Below are positions 5,507 through 6,870 of a DNA stretch of 6,870 nucleotides, piece after piece; positions within the stretch are counted from its first letter, which is position 1; the number at the start of each line of letters is the position of its first letter. The stretch lies in NCBI GenBank assembly GCA_045605365.1, contig JAZUPV010000017.1, positions 1 through 6,870 on the forward strand, written 5' to 3'. The position numbers and the translations under genes were made by a program. Source of the stretch: CAKVLS01 sp045605365. GTDB lineage: Bacteria > Bacillota > Clostridia > Christensenellales > UBA1242. Under the pieces are notes generated by a model. It worked only from the letters and a program-made list of their open reading frames with translations. It was not told where the DNA came from and made no database searches.

Positions 5507-6058
5507 ATGAGAATTTGTTTTATAAGACACGCCATTGACAAGTCAAAACAAGACGTAGATTTTAAAGGCAATCAGTCTATCACTCTTAAAGGCAAAAGAA
5601 TATTAAAACAAGTTATTGATTATTATGACAGCGAAAAGGTCGTTGCTGTATATACATCTACCAATCGCCGTGCAGTACAAACAGCCGAAATCATCGCCAA
5701 ACGTTACAAAGTACCAGTTATCGCTACCGACAAATTAAGAGAACGTACCAAGTTTGACTATGTCAAAGGTTCTCAAGACGAAAAAGACTTTTGGGATAAT
5801 TATCTAAACTATGATTACAAAAACGACAAATTTGAAACTTGCAAAGATTATATCGACCGCAACTTTGAAGTTTTTGACGAAATAAAACAAAAGCACGACC
5901 CACTTAACCAAAACGTAATTGTCGTAGGGCACAGTGCTACACTATATGCACTTAACGCATACTTTAACGGTATACCAAAAGACAAAAAAATAAAATGGAT
6001 GCAATGTGGCAACTGTTGTATGGTTAAGTTCGAAACAAAAAACACAAAAAAATATTAA
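5507..6058 (+). CDS. Histidine phosphatase family protein (RHA variant)
   Basis: A 183-residue phosphoglycerate-mutase-like phosphatase with an intact catalytic core. It has FIRHA (Arg7, His8 nucleophile), YTSTNRRAVQTAEII with the phosphate-binding Arg at 54 or 55 (49-63), Glu79 in LRERTKF, and the distal VVGHSATL (His142). The motif is RHA rather than RHG; SixA-like and other small members use RHA, so activity is expected. The substrate is unknown. It is translated from AAGGAG at 5493-5498, inside the end of the ttcA-like gene, with three bases between stop and start. It lies between RNA-modification genes, so a role in nucleotide or tRNA metabolism is possible, but gene order is the only evidence. 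Unlike the homologue at 871-1437, it keeps both catalytic His residues. Confidence 0.92.
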   Translation: MRICFIRHAIDKSKQDVDFKGNQSITLKGKRILKQVIDYYDSEKVVAVYTSTNRRAVQTAEIIAKRYKVPVIATDKLRERTKFDYVKGSQDEKDFWDNYLNYDYKNDKFETCKDYIDRNFEVFDEIKQKHDPLNQNVIVVGHSATLYALNAYFNGIPKDKKIKWMQCGNCCMVKFETKNTKKY

Positions 6059-6061
6059 TCT

Positions 6062-6066
6062 AGGGG
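6062..6066 (+). promoter_or_regulatory. Ribosome binding site fixing the TTG start of the RlmD-type gene
   Basis: AGGGG lies seven bases before the TTG at 6074, in the 15-base gap after the phosphatase. No ATG sits at a suitable distance, and the TTG is the only in-frame start that keeps the whole N-terminal TRAM-like domain. Confidence 0.6.
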
Positions 6067-6073
6067 ATACAAG

Positions 6074-6870
6074 TTGGAGATACTAAATATCGTAGATATG
6101 GGTATGGACGCTGTAGGCATTGCCAAAAAAGATGGCAAGGTTTACTTTGTACCATTTGCCCTAACAGGCGAACAAGTCGAAGTAGAAATAACCAAAGACA
6201 ACAAAAACTTCGCCCAAACAAAACTTAATAAAATTGTGTCTGCAAGCAAAGATAGAGTAGAACCACCTTGTCCTTATTATTATGAGTGCGGTGGTTGCAA
6301 CTTACAACACGCCACATATCATAGTTCACTTGCTTACAAAACAAACTATGTAAAATCACTCTTAAGAAAAAACGCCAACCTTGATATACAAGTCTTGCCA
6401 ACTATATCTAGTGACAAACAATATGGCTATCGCAACAAAGCGGTTTTTAATATATCAAACATCCAAGGCAAAACAGTTGTAGGTATGTACTGTGAGAGTA
6501 GCCACAAAACAGTTGATATAAAGCAATGTCTATTAGATGATGGCTTTTCGCAAAAGTTAATCTTGGCTACTTATCAATTTATTAACAAACATAACCTAAC
6601 AGGCTATGACAAAAAAACTAACAAAGGTCTACTTAAAGGTATAATGTTACGCAAACTAGACGACAAGTATCTTATCGTTCTTATTGCTACTGCTAAAGTA
6701 AAACATATACAAGATTTTGTTGATATTTTAAAAAACCACTTTGACAATTTTGGTTTATTTGTAAATTACAACACTCAACATACCAGCCTAATATTAACAG
6801 ACAAATACGAACATATCTTTGGTTTAAAAAATATCCAGAGTATCTTTACAACTCAACAAAACAAACAAAT
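6074..6870 (+). CDS. rlmD: 23S rRNA (uracil-5-)-methyltransferase, RlmD/RumA type, 3' end outside window
   Basis: Partial: 265 codons are visible and the frame is open to the window edge. It encodes an SAM-dependent methyltransferase forming m5U in 23S rRNA. Residues 1-55 form a TRAM-like RNA-binding domain (VDMGMDAVGIAKKDGK at 7-22, FVPFALTGEQVEVEI at 25-39). An Fe-S cluster motif follows, Cys66-x5-Cys72-x2-Cys75 (CPYYYECGGC), with QH after it. Then YGYRNKAVFNI (117-127) and VDIKQC with the fourth ligand Cys152. This matches the RumA/RlmD four-Cys arrangement. The SAM motifs and the catalytic Cys would lie downstream of the window. The start is TTG, chosen from the AGGGG site and domain completeness. 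In Bacillota one enzyme (RlmCD) can do both U747 and U1939, so the exact target is uncertain. It is co-oriented and 15 bases from the phosphatase, so it is probably cotranscribed with the tcdA operon. Confidence 0.92.
   Translation, partial: MEILNIVDMGMDAVGIAKKDGKVYFVPFALTGEQVEVEITKDNKNFAQTKLNKIVSASKDRVEPPCPYYYECGGCNLQHATYHSSLAYKTNYVKSLLRKNANLDIQVLPTISSDKQYGYRNKAVFNISNIQGKTVVGMYCESSHKTVDIKQCLLDDGFSQKLILATYQFINKHNLTGYDKKTNKGLLKGIMLRKLDDKYLIVLIATAKVKHIQDFVDILKNHFDNFGLFVNYNTQHTSLILTDKYEHIFGLKNIQSIFTTQQNKQ

Overview
This is a gene-dense, AT-rich stretch from a bacterial chromosome, most likely a low-GC Bacillota (Clostridia-like or a related uncultured gut lineage). The indications are strong AGGAG-type ribosome binding sites, sigma-70-type promoters, TGG for Trp with TGA used as a stop (standard code 11), short or overlapping gene junctions, and GalU, TcdA, TtcA-like and RlmD-type proteins of Gram-positive style. 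I see no transposase, integrase, phage gene, CRISPR array, rRNA or tRNA.

Layout. (1) 1-124 is a short leader region with a good promoter (TTGATT-17-TATTAT). (2) 125-2987 is a tightly packed plus-strand operon of five genes: a membrane protein with a C-terminal zinc ribbon, a histidine-phosphatase-fold protein that has lost its catalytic RH pair, an unrecognised 229-residue soluble protein, an unrecognised 52-residue very acidic protein, and a metallophosphoesterase. Three junctions overlap (ATGA, TAATG, TAATG) and the last has a 4-base gap. (3) 2990-3019 is a bidirectional terminator shared with the convergent galU. (4) 3025-3837 on the minus strand is galU, with its own promoter. (5) 3838-3992 is a divergent promoter region for galU and tcdA. 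(6) 3993-6870 is a second plus-strand operon: tcdA, a ttcA-like gene, an intact histidine phosphatase, and the 5' part of an RlmD-type 23S rRNA methyltransferase that runs off the window.

How the genes fit together. The second operon is an RNA-modification cluster: tRNA position 37 (ct6A, TcdA), probably tRNA C32 2-thiolation (TtcA), and rRNA m5U (RlmD), with a small phosphatase between them. The first operon is less clear. It ends in a metallophosphoesterase and contains a catalytically broken phosphatase homologue between a membrane protein and two proteins I cannot assign. It is the best candidate here for something undescribed. The evidence is operon structure and a visible active-site loss, not a known pathway. 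GalU makes UDP-glucose for envelope polymers and stands as a single-gene unit.

The predicted transcription starts lie very close to the start codons. For tcdA the promoter would place +1 on the A of the ATG with no Shine-Dalgarno sequence, which suggests a leaderless mRNA.
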